A DNA stretch of 64,000 nt, from contig JAOVFP010000009.1 of the NCBI GenBank assembly GCA_025738555.1, forward strand, positions 1,922,001 through 1,986,000, given 5' to 3'. The DNA is from Cyathus striatus (Eukaryota; Basidiomycota; Agaricomycetes; Agaricales; Nidulariaceae). The notes under the pieces are model-generated. The model was not told the origin of the DNA. It made no database searches and saw nothing but the letters and a program-made list of their open reading frames with translations. A program made the position numbers and the translations under genes. This document shows, one piece after another, positions 35,554 to 46,965 of this stretch. Position 1 is the first letter of the stretch; every line of letters begins with the position of its first letter.

Positions 35554-36710
35554 TGAGCTGGAGAGCTCTGATCAGCCACGTTTAAAATCAGAAGCTTTCT
35601 TAGGTGTACGATCAATATCCATTTCCTCTGACTCACTTATTTCCTCAGACTCACTCCTATTTTGTAACTCATCTATTTCCTTGAACTCATTCATTTCATC
35701 TGATTCACCTATTTCATCTGATTCGCCTATTTCTTCTGATTCACCCATTTCTTCTGATTCACCTATTTCTTCTGATTCATCCATTTCTTCTGACTCATCC
35801 ACAGTAGCAAATGCATTAAGCTCAATGAGCTGCTTATTTGATTCAGAAGTGTTAGAAGATTCAGTGTCAGAAGATGACTCAGATGTAGTCTTAGATTTAT
35901 CAATATTCAAACTCCCCAACTGTGAGCTCAGTGGTACAAGGATTTCCTCCTCATTCAATGAGTCGCCTACTTTTTCAGCAGTGGCACTTGTGGATGTGGT
36001 CTTAGCAGGTGAGGACACTTGATATTGAGGAGGAGGAGGAGGAGGAGGAGGAGGAGCAACAGATGTATTATCATTCTCCAGAATTTGTTCCGCTCTACTA
36101 AATTAGTTAAAGTATTCAAGGTAAATATAACAGTTACTTACGGGGTTAAATGCTTTGGTTTTCCTTGTACTTCATTAGTAATATCTTCTTGAAGTTGTGT
36201 AACTGAAGTTTTTCTACATTTTAATGTTAGTTAGATCACATAAAGAATAAATTAAATTACTACATACTTAGATTTTCCCCCCCCTTTTCCTTTCTCCTTT
36301 TTAGATGAAGATCCTGAGTTTTCTCTTTTGGATTTTGTGTTAACCTGAGTTTTGGATTTCAAAGACTTGGACATATTAGTAGGTTCATGAGGTGTATCTT
36401 TTCCTCCAGACTGTTCTTGTGCCTTATTTGTAGCAATTCTTGTGCTAGATCTCATAGACTTAGGCTTCTCAGATGGCTCAGAAGGTGTAATTGTCCCTCC
36501 TCCTGATTGTACTTGTGCCCTAGAAGCAACCCTAGAGCTAGATCTCACAGACTTAGGCACCTCAGATAGCTCAGAAGGTGTATCTGTCCCTTCTCCAGAT
36601 ATTTCCTGTGCTCTAGAAGCAACTGAAGCAATTCTAGTGCTTGATCTAGAAGATCTGGGCTCAACCATAGAAGGATTGACAGAGTTTGAGGTTGAGGTTG
36701 ACTTAGACAT

Positions 36711-37289
36711 GTTAGATACAGTGGATAGTGACTTTAAAGAGCAGGTGGGGGGCAGGACAGCAATCTCAGTGTGGATCAAAGTGGGAAGGGAAGAAAGATT
36801 TCATCACTTAGAAAGCTTACTATATGTGAGAATCTAATTATATTACAGTCCGGCACACATTGATTCAAAAAGTTAAAAATAGAACGGAATCCATTAAGGT
36901 TCATGGCATGTGCCCACATTAAATTTACTAAAAATAGACTGATATCGGTCTAAATAAATTGTTATTAAATCGATTGCCAGCCTCACACTACTAATAATAT
37001 ACAGGAGCGATTGCATCTGCATGTGCTTGCAGCCTCACTAATAATAATATACCCAAAGCGATTTCATCTGCATGCGCTTGCAGCTTCCCATTAATAGTTT
37101 TCTTCATATGCGCTTGCACCTTGCCTTGTACTATATTAATAACTTGTGTTTACTAACAATCTCACTTTCTACAAATTTGCGCTCACTTGTAATTAATCTC
37201 ACAGGTTCTGGTTATAATGGTTATAACATATTATTATTATTCTAATACTGGCTACGCTAATACAAATATAATAACAACACTATGTAATG
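36711..37289. promoter_or_regulatory. Upstream region of gene A copy 1 with repeated GCGATT..CATCTGCATG motif
   Basis: 36990-37130 contains two to three imperfect ~55-bp repeats built on AGCGATTNCATCTGCATG and GCTTGCAGCCTC, in the position of a promoter for the minus-strand gene. Copy 2 has other GCGAT-containing repeats plus a hairpin (60749-60776) in the corresponding place. A regulatory role is inference from position only. Confidence 0.35.
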
Positions 37290-39190
37290 GATATACAGAA
37301 ATGCGGTGGTCTGGCGGCGCTGGTGTGGTGCTGGCATTGGTGGTATGAGGAGAGGTCATCATCATCGTCGTCATATGCGGAAAGGTGCCGGTGGTGGTGG
37401 CGGGGTGGTGGTACACAGACAGGTGGTAGTGGTCATGATGAGGCAGCTGGTGGTGGTGGCGGGGGCGAGATGGCGCTAATGGTGGTGGTGGTACACAGAC
37501 TGGCGGGACAACGAGAAGTGCTGGTGGTGGTATGGGAAGAGGTGCTGGTGCTGGCGGTACAAAGAGAGGTGGTGGTGCCTCCCCTCTCTCTCCCCTCCTC
37601 TCGCTCTCCCCTTCCCTCGCTCTCCCCTTCCCTCACTCTCTCCTCCCCTTCCCCTCGCTCTCTTCCCCTTCCCCTCGCTCTCCTCCCCTTCCCCTCGCTC
37701 CTCCCCTCACCCGGTACGCGAAGAGGTGGCGGTGGTGGTGATACGCAGAGAGGTGGTGGTGGTGGCATGCGGTGAGGTGGTGGTGGTGCCGGTACACGGA
37801 GAGGGAGAGGTCATTGTCATTGTCGTCGTGGGGACGAGATGCTGGTGGTGGTGGGGGCGAAACGGCAGATGGTGGTGGTGGTGGAGGCAAGACCGCAGGT
37901 GGTGGTGGAAGAGAGACCACGGATGGTGGTGGTGGTGGAGGAGAAACAGCGATGGTGGTGGTGGTGGAGGAGAGACCGCGGATGGTGATGGTCGTCGTCA
38001 TTGTGGAGAAGAGACGTGTATTCATGAAGCAGCGGAGGAGCCAGCACCAATGACGCTCTCGAGCTAGACGACACAGAGTCATCGTCGTTGCGATGCAGGA
38101 GATGAGGGAGGAGGGGGAAGGTGAGGGTATGCGTGACGCTATATTCGTATCGACGACGAACGGTGTTGACGCTTGAACGTCATGGGCTGGCCATCCAGTG
38201 TTGAGGCCAGCAGGTGCTTTGAGGCACGAGCGTTGAGCACTGAGAAAGGGCGGGCGTTTAGCGTAGAGAGCGACGGGTGGTGGGAGCAGAGAGTGACGGG
38301 GTTAGGAGCAGAGGAGAGGCTGGGGAGATGAGCCAGGTGGAGGTAGTGAGACGGTGGTGGGCTGGTGTTGGGCAAGACGTCAAAATGACGTTGAAACACG
38401 ACAAATATGCGGGGGTGGTGTATGTGTCTGAGGTCAGGGAGATGGGAACGGCGAGTTGGTGTGGTGGTAGAGACTGCTACCCTGCTGAAATGAGGGGGGG
38501 AAGGGGAGCAGAGAAGGGGTGAAGGTGGCAGCTGCATCAAGCTGGAAAATCGATGACGTGGCATCGACGCGCGATGGCAGCGCCAGAACGTTTAGACGGG
38601 GACGACGAACACCGTCAGTTGCAGCTGTTGTCCGTGTTGATGCAGAATAAGAGGGAGTGACAAATAGTTGCATCGTCATGTCGCAGCGGAAAGGGAGGGA
38701 GGAGGGGCCTGACGCGTGACATGGCGTCGGCAACGCCATGGAGGTGGAGGTAGGGAGTGTTGGTGGTGACGAGAATGGGCTTGAGGAAGGAGCGTCAACG
38801 ACAACACTGTATTGTTGTCGTCATTATCATCGTTGATGCGCAACGGGGGGGGGGGGGGGCTAGGTTGGGGGAGGTGAAGCGAGGGATGAAAAGGCGAGTA
38901 AGGCGGGCAGCTTACCTGATCCCAATGTTTGGCGATGCTACGTTGGCATCAACGACGAGTGATGTTGATGCTCGATTGTCACGGGTTGTCCATTGAACGT
39001 TGACGCTGGCGGGTGCTGTAAGGGATGGGCGTTAAGCTCTGAGCGTTGAGAGGGACAAGCAGTGAGAAGAGGGATGGGCATTGAGAGGAGGGGCGGGCGT
39101 TGAGAAGAGGGACGGGTGTTGAGAGTAGAGAGGGACCAGCATTGATGGGGAAGACATGGCAGTGGGAAGAACACGTCATTGACCGAAAAA
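37290..39190. repeat. CpG-rich GGT/purine-biased low-complexity block inside KDZ-associated copy 1
   Basis: Long runs of GGTGGTGGTGG, then a C/T-rich strand switch at about 37570-37710, then CpG-rich sequence with an imperfect ~110-bp duplication (38140-38270 and 38935-39050, sharing GTTGACGCT and GGGCGTT). Large overlapping frames on both strands come from low complexity. CpG density is far higher than in the genes of the same element. Confidence 0.75.
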
Positions 39191-39261
39191 ACAAATAACT
39201 GTTATTTTATGGCACGTGATATGAGTGCAGAACTAGTTAAGTAGAATAGACATAACCAATT

Positions 39262-39345
39262 TCACAAGGTCCAATAACCTAGTGGTAAGTATGTGTGTAG
39301 TTAACTACTCCAGGTCTTGAGTTCGAACCGCTATGGGGTACTTTT
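39262..39345 (+). other. tRNA-like (SINE head or tRNA relic) with Pol III terminator
   Basis: TAACCTAGTGGTAAG resembles an A box and GAGTTCGAACC a B box, about 40 bases apart, followed by a run of eight T. The T-stem and acceptor stem do not pair properly, so this is not a working tRNA gene. A tRNA-derived short element is the best reading. Confidence 0.5.
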
Positions 39346-39409
39346 TTTTATTATATATAAGTAAGAGTAATAAATCTATTGTACAAAGATTCTACCGGAA
39401 AGTCCACCG

Positions 39410-39720
39410 AGAATTCAAGTGGAGTCCAGGTAAAGTCCAGGTAGAGTCCATGTAAAGCTCAGGTGTAGTCAACCTGGACTTTACCTGGACTTACCTGGAC
39501 TCTACCTGGACTCTACTTGGACTCCAGTGCTTCAGTCCAGTAGACTCCAAGTACAGTCCAGGTAGCACTTGGACTCTACCTGGACTCTACCCAGACTCTA
39601 CCCGGACTCCACCTGGACTTTACATAGAAAATAGGCTGGTCATGATTCTGGCTAGAGTCTGGGTAGAGTCCAGGTGGAGTCCAGGTAGAGTCCCGGAGTC
39701 CAGGTGGAATCTATACGGAG
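39410..39720. repeat. Subterminal 11-bp repeat array, right end
   Basis: GGACTCTACCT / AGGTAGAGTCC units in both orientations, partner of 28960-29100. It lies just inside the GGAGGAGTGTAA terminus at 39736-39747. Confidence 0.85.
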
Positions 39721-39769
39721 TCTACACGATTTCATGGAGGAGTGTAATGACCTCGGCTGCAGTTTCAAG

Positions 39770-40593
39770 TGGGGGTCACTAATTTGGCATGTCACACCAG
39801 TGTGACAGTGATGCATGCCCATTTTGCATGGACTCAGTGAAATATCTTTTCCTACAGATACTCAATCACTTTAAAATAATTTGCATGATATGTAATTGAG
39901 TAGTATATTTAATCTGATATAATTATATTTTTAGTAGTCTAATACATAAATTTAAATTTGCATAATAGTCCAACCTCTGCCAAAATATGCATCTCTTCTC
40001 TGCTTTCTGGGTTCCCCGTTGACGTGCCGCCAGTGCTCTCGCGGGCCATCATCGCTTCATGCACTAACGTTTCCTCTCACAGAACGACATTAGGTCTCTT
40101 ATGCGGGAAAGGATTGAGGATAGAACTTAGTGAGCTGGGTGTGCCGAAGCGGACTCTAGAGGGTTTGCGGATGCGACAGGTGTGTTTTCTTCATTTGCCT
40201 TCTCGTCACTCTGTGCTTATGCTTGCACTTAGCTCATACCTAACGCACCATCATTGTCATTCAAGGTCTATTCCACCCATTGAACAGCTGGGTTCCACCA
40301 CTATCTCAGCGCGCCAATCGTAACGCCTACATCTTCAACTTGAGCGTTCCCAGGGTTTCCAGAATGCCCGTCCCCTCCTACTTCCTCCGCCTATAGGGTC
40401 GTGCATGAACGAGCGAGGAGCGAGGATGACACCTGATGAACGGACAGGCTCGTTATGCTGATGGAGCCGGAATACGGGGTGCAGGTCTCGATCACCGCCA
40501 GTATGTTCAGAAACCTGCGTTCATTTTCGATGCCTTCGTTAACTTCCCCGTTCACCTAGCCGCTTACTACACCCACGATCAATCTGTATAGAA
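39770..40593 (+). repeat. Repeat flank of the hAT element, related to 28440-28660 and 51300-51890
   Basis: 39770-40000 resembles 27692-28660. From about 40030 the sequence is CpG-rich and matches 51295-51890 closely, including an exon-like island (40083-40179) bounded by CACAG and GTGTGTT that reads ...RIELSELGV.KRTLEGLR. The same exon-like island is at 51342-51436 and, diverged, at 50384-50478. The function of the encoded peptide is unknown. Confidence 0.7.
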
Positions 40594-40717
40594 TAGGGCT
40601 GTACACCGTACCGTATACGGTATACGGCCGTAAAACATACGGTACCATACGGTATACGGCTTACCCGTATGACGCTCCAACTATAAATAAATTCACCGTA
40701 CTAAAAACCTGTGCCGT

Positions 40718-41640
40718 ATGAAGTTCCAAGTGTTGAAAAAGTTGCCGCCGCCATAATTCAGTTGTGCCGTGGCCGTATCCACACTGCATAGTTGGAATTG
40801 CTGTTTTTTCTTGCTTATATTGTATAAAACGTGTACTATATTATATTCTATACATTTGGCACCTCTATGCGAGACGTATTCTGTGTTTTTGCTATGTTTT
40901 ATCATTTGAAGAATTTTTCCCACGCTCCCCAACGCACTGTTTAGCTTTCCGAAAACATACCAAATCTACCGAATAAATGTTGATTCAAATATATTGCATC
41001 TCTTCGTTATAAAATGCACTCTATCTTGAAATACATAATAATACAAAGTACACTGGGCATGTAAGAGATCATATTTACTATATCGAAAATTAAATAAGCT
41101 CATATATCATTCAACTCGTTACGTTGAATTGTGATATAACTTTTATCTCTCACTTAATCGCAGCTTTACTTGTGCACTATTAATTCTGTCTTATAACCCA
41201 AAGTCTTCATGAGAATACGTAGCATGCGAGACCATCTAGATAATGCATAACGAAGAAATTGTGTTGAGCTCGATGGTGAGTAGCGATGAGTGGAGGAGCT
41301 GGATATTACAAAGGAGACTTAACATAAACTACTCTAACTATAACTTAAAAACATTTGAATCAACATTTATTCGGTAGATTTGGTATGTTTTCAGAAAGCT
41401 AAACAGTGCGTTGGGGAGCGTGGGAAAAATTCTTCAAATGATAAAACATAGCAAAAACACAGAATACGTCTCGCACAAAGGCGCCAAATGTATAGAATAT
41501 AATATAGTACACGTTTTATACAATATAAGCAAGAAAAAACAGCAATTCCAACTATGCAGTGTGGATACGGCCACGGCACAACCGAATTACGGCGGTGGCG
41601 ACTTTTTCAACACTTGGAACTTCATAGTGCCGTACTTCGG
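40718..41640. repeat. Inverted repeat (arms ~270 bp) in the 3' part of the hAT element
   Basis: 40718-40990 and 41353-41640 are inverted copies (for example CCAAGTGTTGAAAAAGT, GTAGATTTGGTATGTTTTC). The 360-bp spacer is AT-rich. The two symmetrical open frames in the arms (40764-40976 plus, 41391-41579 minus) are mirror images of one sequence and not genes. It may be a nested foldback element. Confidence 0.9.
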
Positions 41641-42710
41641 TTGCTGTAAATAAGTGTCGCCGTACTCGCAGAATTAGCTTATTCTTCAATATTTTATATA
41701 CATATGTATTCTACATGGTTATACTATGTATTCATATATTATAACATCTTCGAAATTGACCGTTTTGACGACTTTTTGCAGCCTCGGAAATCTCCGTACA
41801 AGGTTCCCACGCCATCTCGAGGATGAGAAAGGTACGTCGTTATGACTTCATTCTCACTAATACATTAGACTATGTAACACAATACTTCTGTATGAACTAT
41901 ATAACATATAATTATTATATTAAATGCTATTTACATACAGGCATGAACTGAGATAAGCTAAGGTATTTGATAGGCACCTGCAATGCTCCAATGTTAATGT
42001 TATGTTATACCTCTTCTGCACCATCTTTCTTAATTTATTGATAGCAATAAAGCAGTGTATTGGGAAGCTGAACATGCAATATAGCTTGAAGGTATCTGGA
42101 CATGGTGTTACTTTGATGAGCAGTGTACAGGTGCATTATATTGGAGATAAGACAATTTAAACCTTTTAGTGTCAGATATCTATTAATAAAATATACAAAA
42201 GTGAAATAAGAGCATAAACAAAGTTCTGTTATCACTAACGCTACAGTTGAACGAAGCTGGATGTACGGCACAACGGTCAGAAGAGCGCGGGAATTAAAAC
42301 GGTAATATCCGAATCCTTAGAAAGTTGTTGAAACGGTCAATTTTACAGATATATCCACAGTAAATTTACATACCAACATATATTATAAAATAGCAGAATG
42401 TATTTATGATGGAAATATCGAAAAATGCGCAGATTATAAGATTACAGCGACACTTAAGTATGGCGAACCGAACTATAAGTACGGCGAATTTATTAATAAA
42501 CATGACGCTCCATCATCGAGAAGGCGTGGGAACGTTGTACGGAGATTTCCGAGGCTGCAAAAAGGCGTCAAAACGATAAATTTCGAAGATGTTATAATAT
42601 ATGAATACATAGTATAACCATGTAGAATACATATGTATATAAAATATTGAAGAATAAGCAAATTCTGCGATTACGGCGACACTTATTTACGGCAACCGAA
42701 GTACGGCACA
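41625..42710. repeat. Second inverted repeat (arms ~200 bp) in the hAT element
   Basis: 41625-41830 and 42505-42710 are inverted copies (for example TATATACATATGTATTCTAC and GGAGATTTCCGAGGCTGCAA). The spacer is about 675 bp of AT-rich DNA. Together with 40718-41640 it makes two adjacent foldbacks between the transposase stop codon and the left end. Confidence 0.88.
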
Positions 42711-42910
42711 GGTTTTTAGTACGGTGAATTTATTTATAGTTGGAGCGTCATATACCCGTACCCGTACCGTATGAGGGTAACTTTCTCAATGTGTAAAAAC
42801 GGTACGGTCTGTTTTACGGTCAAATACGGTCAAATACGGTATACGGTTTGGGACAATGTTGTAATTTCCTAATAGTAAAACTAGGTTCTAAAATAAACAT
42901 GTATTTATGA

Positions 42911-45900
42911 TCAACTATTAGAAGGAGTAGTACGAAGAGCTCGAAGACGGTACTTGGCCAACATAAGTCCTCGAATTGTATCTGCACTCAGGCTGGCACG
43001 ACGTAATGATATGGTGTCTCTTCCACCAGAGAAAACCCTCTCAACAGCAACAGCAGATCCTATATTAAACACAAGTAATTAGTTTCATATTACTCATAAA
43101 GTGAAATGTAGATTATAGTACCTGGAATGGATAATATACTTGTTGCAAGGTAGTAAAGGTTTGGAAACTGAGCTCGATGTCGAAGCCACCACTCAAACGG
43201 ATCACAGGTCTTAAAATCTTCAGGTGGCAATTTAAAGTAAGACTCTAGCTCGTCAACAATTTGACGTTCCTTTCGAGAATAACGGGCGGTGAAATCGAAA
43301 TTTCCACCTGACGAGGAAGTACTTGATGTAGAGCAAGTGCTTTGAACAGCGGTGATTTGGTACTTTCCTGCATAGAACTCTGCGAAATGGTTGTGTAGAA
43401 GCTGCTTTGCAGTGTTAAGATAATCCAGAAGGTCGTTCTCGCCTTCATAGTCATCAAGCGAGCCCTGATAAGATATCCTTGGATCAAGTACTTCAAAAAA
43501 TCAGCTATGTGATATTTAGTATGAATAGGAAACTTACGAGCAGCCCACGTATAATATGGAGATTGGTCAAAGTGATGGTAATAATCACTAAGTTTGCGAT
43601 GAGCTTTTAGCAGCCCTGAAAGTATTTTAGGATTTGTGTTATCAGGAAGTGCCGAAATCGCCTTTTTCAGCTCATCTTGAAGTCCTCGGAATATGGCATG
43701 TGTTGTTGATAACATTGGTTGCTTCGTAGTGGACATCTGAGTTGTCGCCTGTCGGAATGCATGCAACCACATCGTTACAAGTTCAATAGCATTCCATTCG
43801 CGCTCAGATAGCTCGAGCAGATGTAGGTCCTTATAGCGTATGCTAAACTCATTAATATCTTCTTTGTACTCCAATGCGCGACCTAGTGATTTTAATAGAA
43901 TAAGAAATTGAAGTTGAAAAAATACGCACTCATCATTTGATGCGTTGAAGACCATCTTGTCCGAACATCCAAAATGGGCATTAATGCCTTCTGTTCTTTA
44001 GATAATCCCTTCTCTTCCAAAGAGCGCGAGACTTGTGACAACCAGATACGTTTACGCTGCGGACTAGAGCGAATTCCCCGAATGATTTTACGCAGCTAGA
44101 ATTATAACATCTAAAAATAAGTTTATATACTGAAATAAAAGACTGAATAGTTGACCTTGTAACAGATGTTAATATATCGGCTTCAACAATATCTTCAGCC
44201 AGGTCATCATCTTGCGAGGTAATGAATTCGTCAGAATCGTCAACCAAGGATGCCGATACTGAGTCTTGATAATTCACACTCCTGCCTGATGCCTTCCTGC
44301 TATCAGGTCCTGAAATTGCACCAATGCTCTCAAGAAGCTGTTGAAATATAGTGGAAAGTAATAAGATAACTAGGTGAACTGTAAAAACAAAGCTAATACC
44401 TGAAGAGCTGCGAGATGAATTGTGTGGGGCATACATCGCAACCGAGCCCATTGAGAATTGAAAGGTATTCCCTCCTTTTCACAACGTTCCTCAATAGCAT
44501 CAACAAATGTATTATTATTGCTCGCATTATCAAGCATAAATGCAATAATCTGAAGTTGATAAATTAAAGACTTTTTAATCCAGCATATTTTTCACACACC
44601 TTGTTGGAGATTCCATAGTAAGTGAGTGTCTCCCATACTGCTTCTGCAATATTTTCACCAGAATGTTCACCGATTAATTCACGAAAATCGATCAGTATTT
44701 CCTCTATTCAAAAGTTTAGCAATCAGATTGAAATAAATATGTTATTGTATGACAAACCAAGTTTCCCTGAGTCATTAACAAGATGTAAAACCATCGCAAC
44801 GAAAGCAATGTTATTTGGAGAAGTCCACATATCAAGAGATAATGTAAACATTCCTTTAAGTCTCTAAGATACATACAATTAGAGAACAATAAATGAATCT
44901 ACCAGAATTCTGTGCTCACCGCAAATTTATCTTTTAACTCAGCTAACCCTTCACTAAGATTCATAATGCGACGTTTGATAGCGTGTCGTCCTGGCACCTT
45001 GAGAGAACTTCCACGAAATACATATTCCAATAGTCTTCGAAATTCTGGCCTTTCCACTTCCTCAAAAGGTTGGTCACAGCAGACTACGTAACTCGCAAGC
45101 AATTGTTCAAATGCTTCTTGGCTCCATGCACCCTATCAAATAATATTAATCATTGGCAATATCAACATATTTGAATTACCCTCTCACCATTGCTCGTTCC
45201 TCCTGTTTTGCAAAGGCTTTTTGGATACTTGCAGATTTCTCCTCCAGTTCAGCAACAAATTCTGCCGCCTTGCTATCACCTAGAGGTGTCTTTCCAGATG
45301 CAATATCGATCCCTTCTTGAGAAATTCCTTCCGGTTCATGGCGAGCTTTCAATACAGTATAAAAGCGATGCATAACTGGACTGCATGCTCTGAGATTACT
45401 AACCAATCCTGCAGTGAAAATTGTTAGCTAAATTCCAGAAGAGTGAAGGTGTTTTACCATTTAAGCTGCAACGCATAGCCTTGGTTATGGTGGATATCTT
45501 GCGTCCACCATGCAAACATTTATAATGTTTATCTCCAGGATTACCAATAGATCCAAGTGAATTATGTTCAACACGTTCGTAAAAATAATAAATTGGATTC
45601 CGCAGTGGCTAATACAATATGAGGACCAAATCATCGAACACAAGGAACTGCTTACCTTCTTTGAAGGGGCCATAGTATCCGCTTCGATTATAACACTAGA
45701 AGAAGGAGAGAGGTTTCGCGAAGAAGTATTTCTAGGACTGTCTTCATCATCGACAACTTCTATAACAACCGAAGGCCTCTTTCGTTTACCAGAACCTCGT
45801 CCAGTTTCGGGAATAGTCTTCGTTGGGAGGGATTCTGCGAGCTATATACAAAAATGATTATTATATTATGTTTTGTCACCTTAGATATTAACATACCTCC

Positions 45901-46392
45901 AAATTAGAAGGGACAGAGTCGATGTCCGTATCAGTGGTTTCACCAGAAGATGTGTCGGAGCCTGCAAAGTCACTACCTTCGTTGTCATCACCCACTGACA
46001 CATCCATTCTTGGTCTCTTCTGCTTGTGTCGAGTAGTCTTCCTGCGATTTTTTCGATTGCGTTGCTTGGGGAGGTGTCCATTTTCATCTCGGTGTTCATT
46101 AACGAGGGATTCCTTAAGCTTTGTGATATTCTTAGAATGTTGGCCACGTCCAAGAGCTAATTAAATGAATTAGCTCTAAGAAATGTCTTAAATAAAACGG
46201 ATAAAACATACCATTCACATTCTCAGTTGATTGCTGCATAGTATCCATTGCTTGTAGGACGTTCAAATGAATAGTCGAGACTACTTTGTTACATACCTCG
46301 CATGTGGGATGCAGCATTTATATGCTGATCTCTGCTGAAATATTTCTCAAAGTAGAAATCTGAACGCATAGATACATCTAGAGGAGATAGCA
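42911..46392 (-). CDS. hAT transposase with multiple introns, apparently intact
   Basis: Many short exons on minus. The N-terminal part is Cys-containing (TCEVCNKVV), then basic (KQRNRKNRRKTTRHKQKRP) and acidic. The core has GMFTLSLDMWTS, IAFMLDNASNNNTFVDAIEE, LRCMPHTIHLAALQLLE, then DVRTRWSSTHQMM and LSEREWNAIELVTMWLHAF. The C-terminus is the hAT dimerisation domain (DPFEWWLRHRAQFPNLYYLA, GSAVAVERVFSGGRDTISLR), ending at TGA 42911-42913. I found no in-frame stop outside plausible introns (for example AT-G|AGTGCG..CACTAG and GCT-C|GTAAG..GAAG, both giving conserved joins). The start is uncertain, probably near ATG about 46380. It cuts and pastes with 8-bp duplications; nuclear. This is the only transposase here that looks functional. 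Confidence 0.82.
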
Positions 46393-46965
46393 ATTAAGAA
46401 AAATTTCAAGCATTTATGGGGAATATATAAGGAGATAGCAATTAAGGCAGCGAATCAAAATGTCTAAAGGGAAGATATAGGAGTTTAGATAAAGTTGAAT
46501 GAAAGGATGGGCTTGAATCAGAGTTTTACCGATTGCTAAAGTGCTATCATTGTCGGTTGTCTTGTCAATTATGGATGGCTCGGCCGTCTAGCATAATCTG
46601 CAGGTGCCTGTTGAGTCATTATACTCTGGTTTCACATTTAATGATAAATGGTGACAAATTCAAGTGTTTAATCGTTGTCAACTGAGGTGGGATAGCAAGG
46701 GTGGAAAAGATTCGTGATGTTCCTTGATTATATAATTGTTACACTGTTCGCAATTTATTAACTTGATTACTTAAGTATGTACCTACATTGACCGTATAAC
46801 CGTATGCACCCGTAATACGGCCGTACTATTACGGTCGTTATACGGACATGTCCGTACCGTTACCGTACCGTATGTATACTTCCCAAAATCCATGACGGGA
46901 CGGTTACGGACCCGTATATACGGGTGCCGTATAGCCGTATAGTACGGTGACGGTGTACAGTCCTA

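Larger units (their letters stand above)
32058..36710 (-). pseudogene. Gene A, copy 1: charged repeat-rich partner of gene B, one TGA, intron interrupted
   Basis: Exons 36710-36268, 36213-36142, 36097-35385 and 32938-32058 join in frame (about 702 residues). Parts: Ser/Arg-rich N-terminus with three ~34-residue repeats (RSSTRIASVASRAQ); KGKGGGKSK; LTPRAEQILENDNTSVAPP; acidic ESEEMG-type repeats; a folded middle part (WMLKGRFSKALQ); and a Lys/Glu-rich tail. The LT-RAEQ..TSVAPP motif, the W-LLG/W-LKG segment and the tail recur in gene A of copy 2. TGA 35572-35574 (FKRG-stop-SELS) fits CGA to TGA. Its third intron is expanded by a 211-bp duplication and a 2.2-kb insertion. Likely a nuclear partner of the putative transposase; the biochemical role is unknown. 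Confidence 0.7.
28942..39747 (-). mobile_element. Two-gene KDZ-associated transposon, copy 1 (about 10.8 kb with nested insertion)
   Basis: The ends TTTCACTCCTCC (28942, changed from TTACACT) and GGAGGAGTGTAA (39736-39747) start an imperfect ~31-bp inverted terminal repeat. Both subterminal regions are packed with 11-bp units GGACTCTACCT in both orientations (28965-29097, 39410-39715). Gene A (32058-36710) lies upstream of gene B (29172-31591) on minus, the same order as in copy 2 at 59004-64000. A CpG-rich block (37290-39190) lies between gene A and the far end. No target duplication could be identified. Confidence 0.7.
40594..46965. mobile_element. Complete hAT transposon, 6.4 kb, with 8-bp target duplication
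   Basis: It starts TAGGGCTGTACACCGT and ends ACGGTGTACAGTCCTA (inverted repeats, one mismatch in the first 16). It is flanked by GTATAGAA on both sides (40586-40593 and 46966-46973), the 8-bp duplication typical of hAT. Subterminal CCGTATACGG/CGTACCGTA motifs are dense at both ends. It carries an apparently open hAT transposase gene on minus. CpG is not depleted, unlike the other elements, so this looks like the youngest complete element in the window. Confidence 0.93.

Noticed and set aside
37287..38082. Several overlapping frames on both strands in GGT-rich DNA
   Set aside because: Translations are runs of Gly/Trp/Val or Pro/Ser/His from simple sequence.
28942..39747. Long direct repeats (28440-28660 and 39770-40000) as LTRs of the big element
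   Set aside because: They lie outside the TTACACT ends, are strongly diverged, lack TG...CA borders and no reverse transcriptase is present.
40764..41579. Two mirror-image frames beginning MPWPYPHCIVG
   Set aside because: They are the same sequence in the two arms of an inverted repeat, not independent genes.
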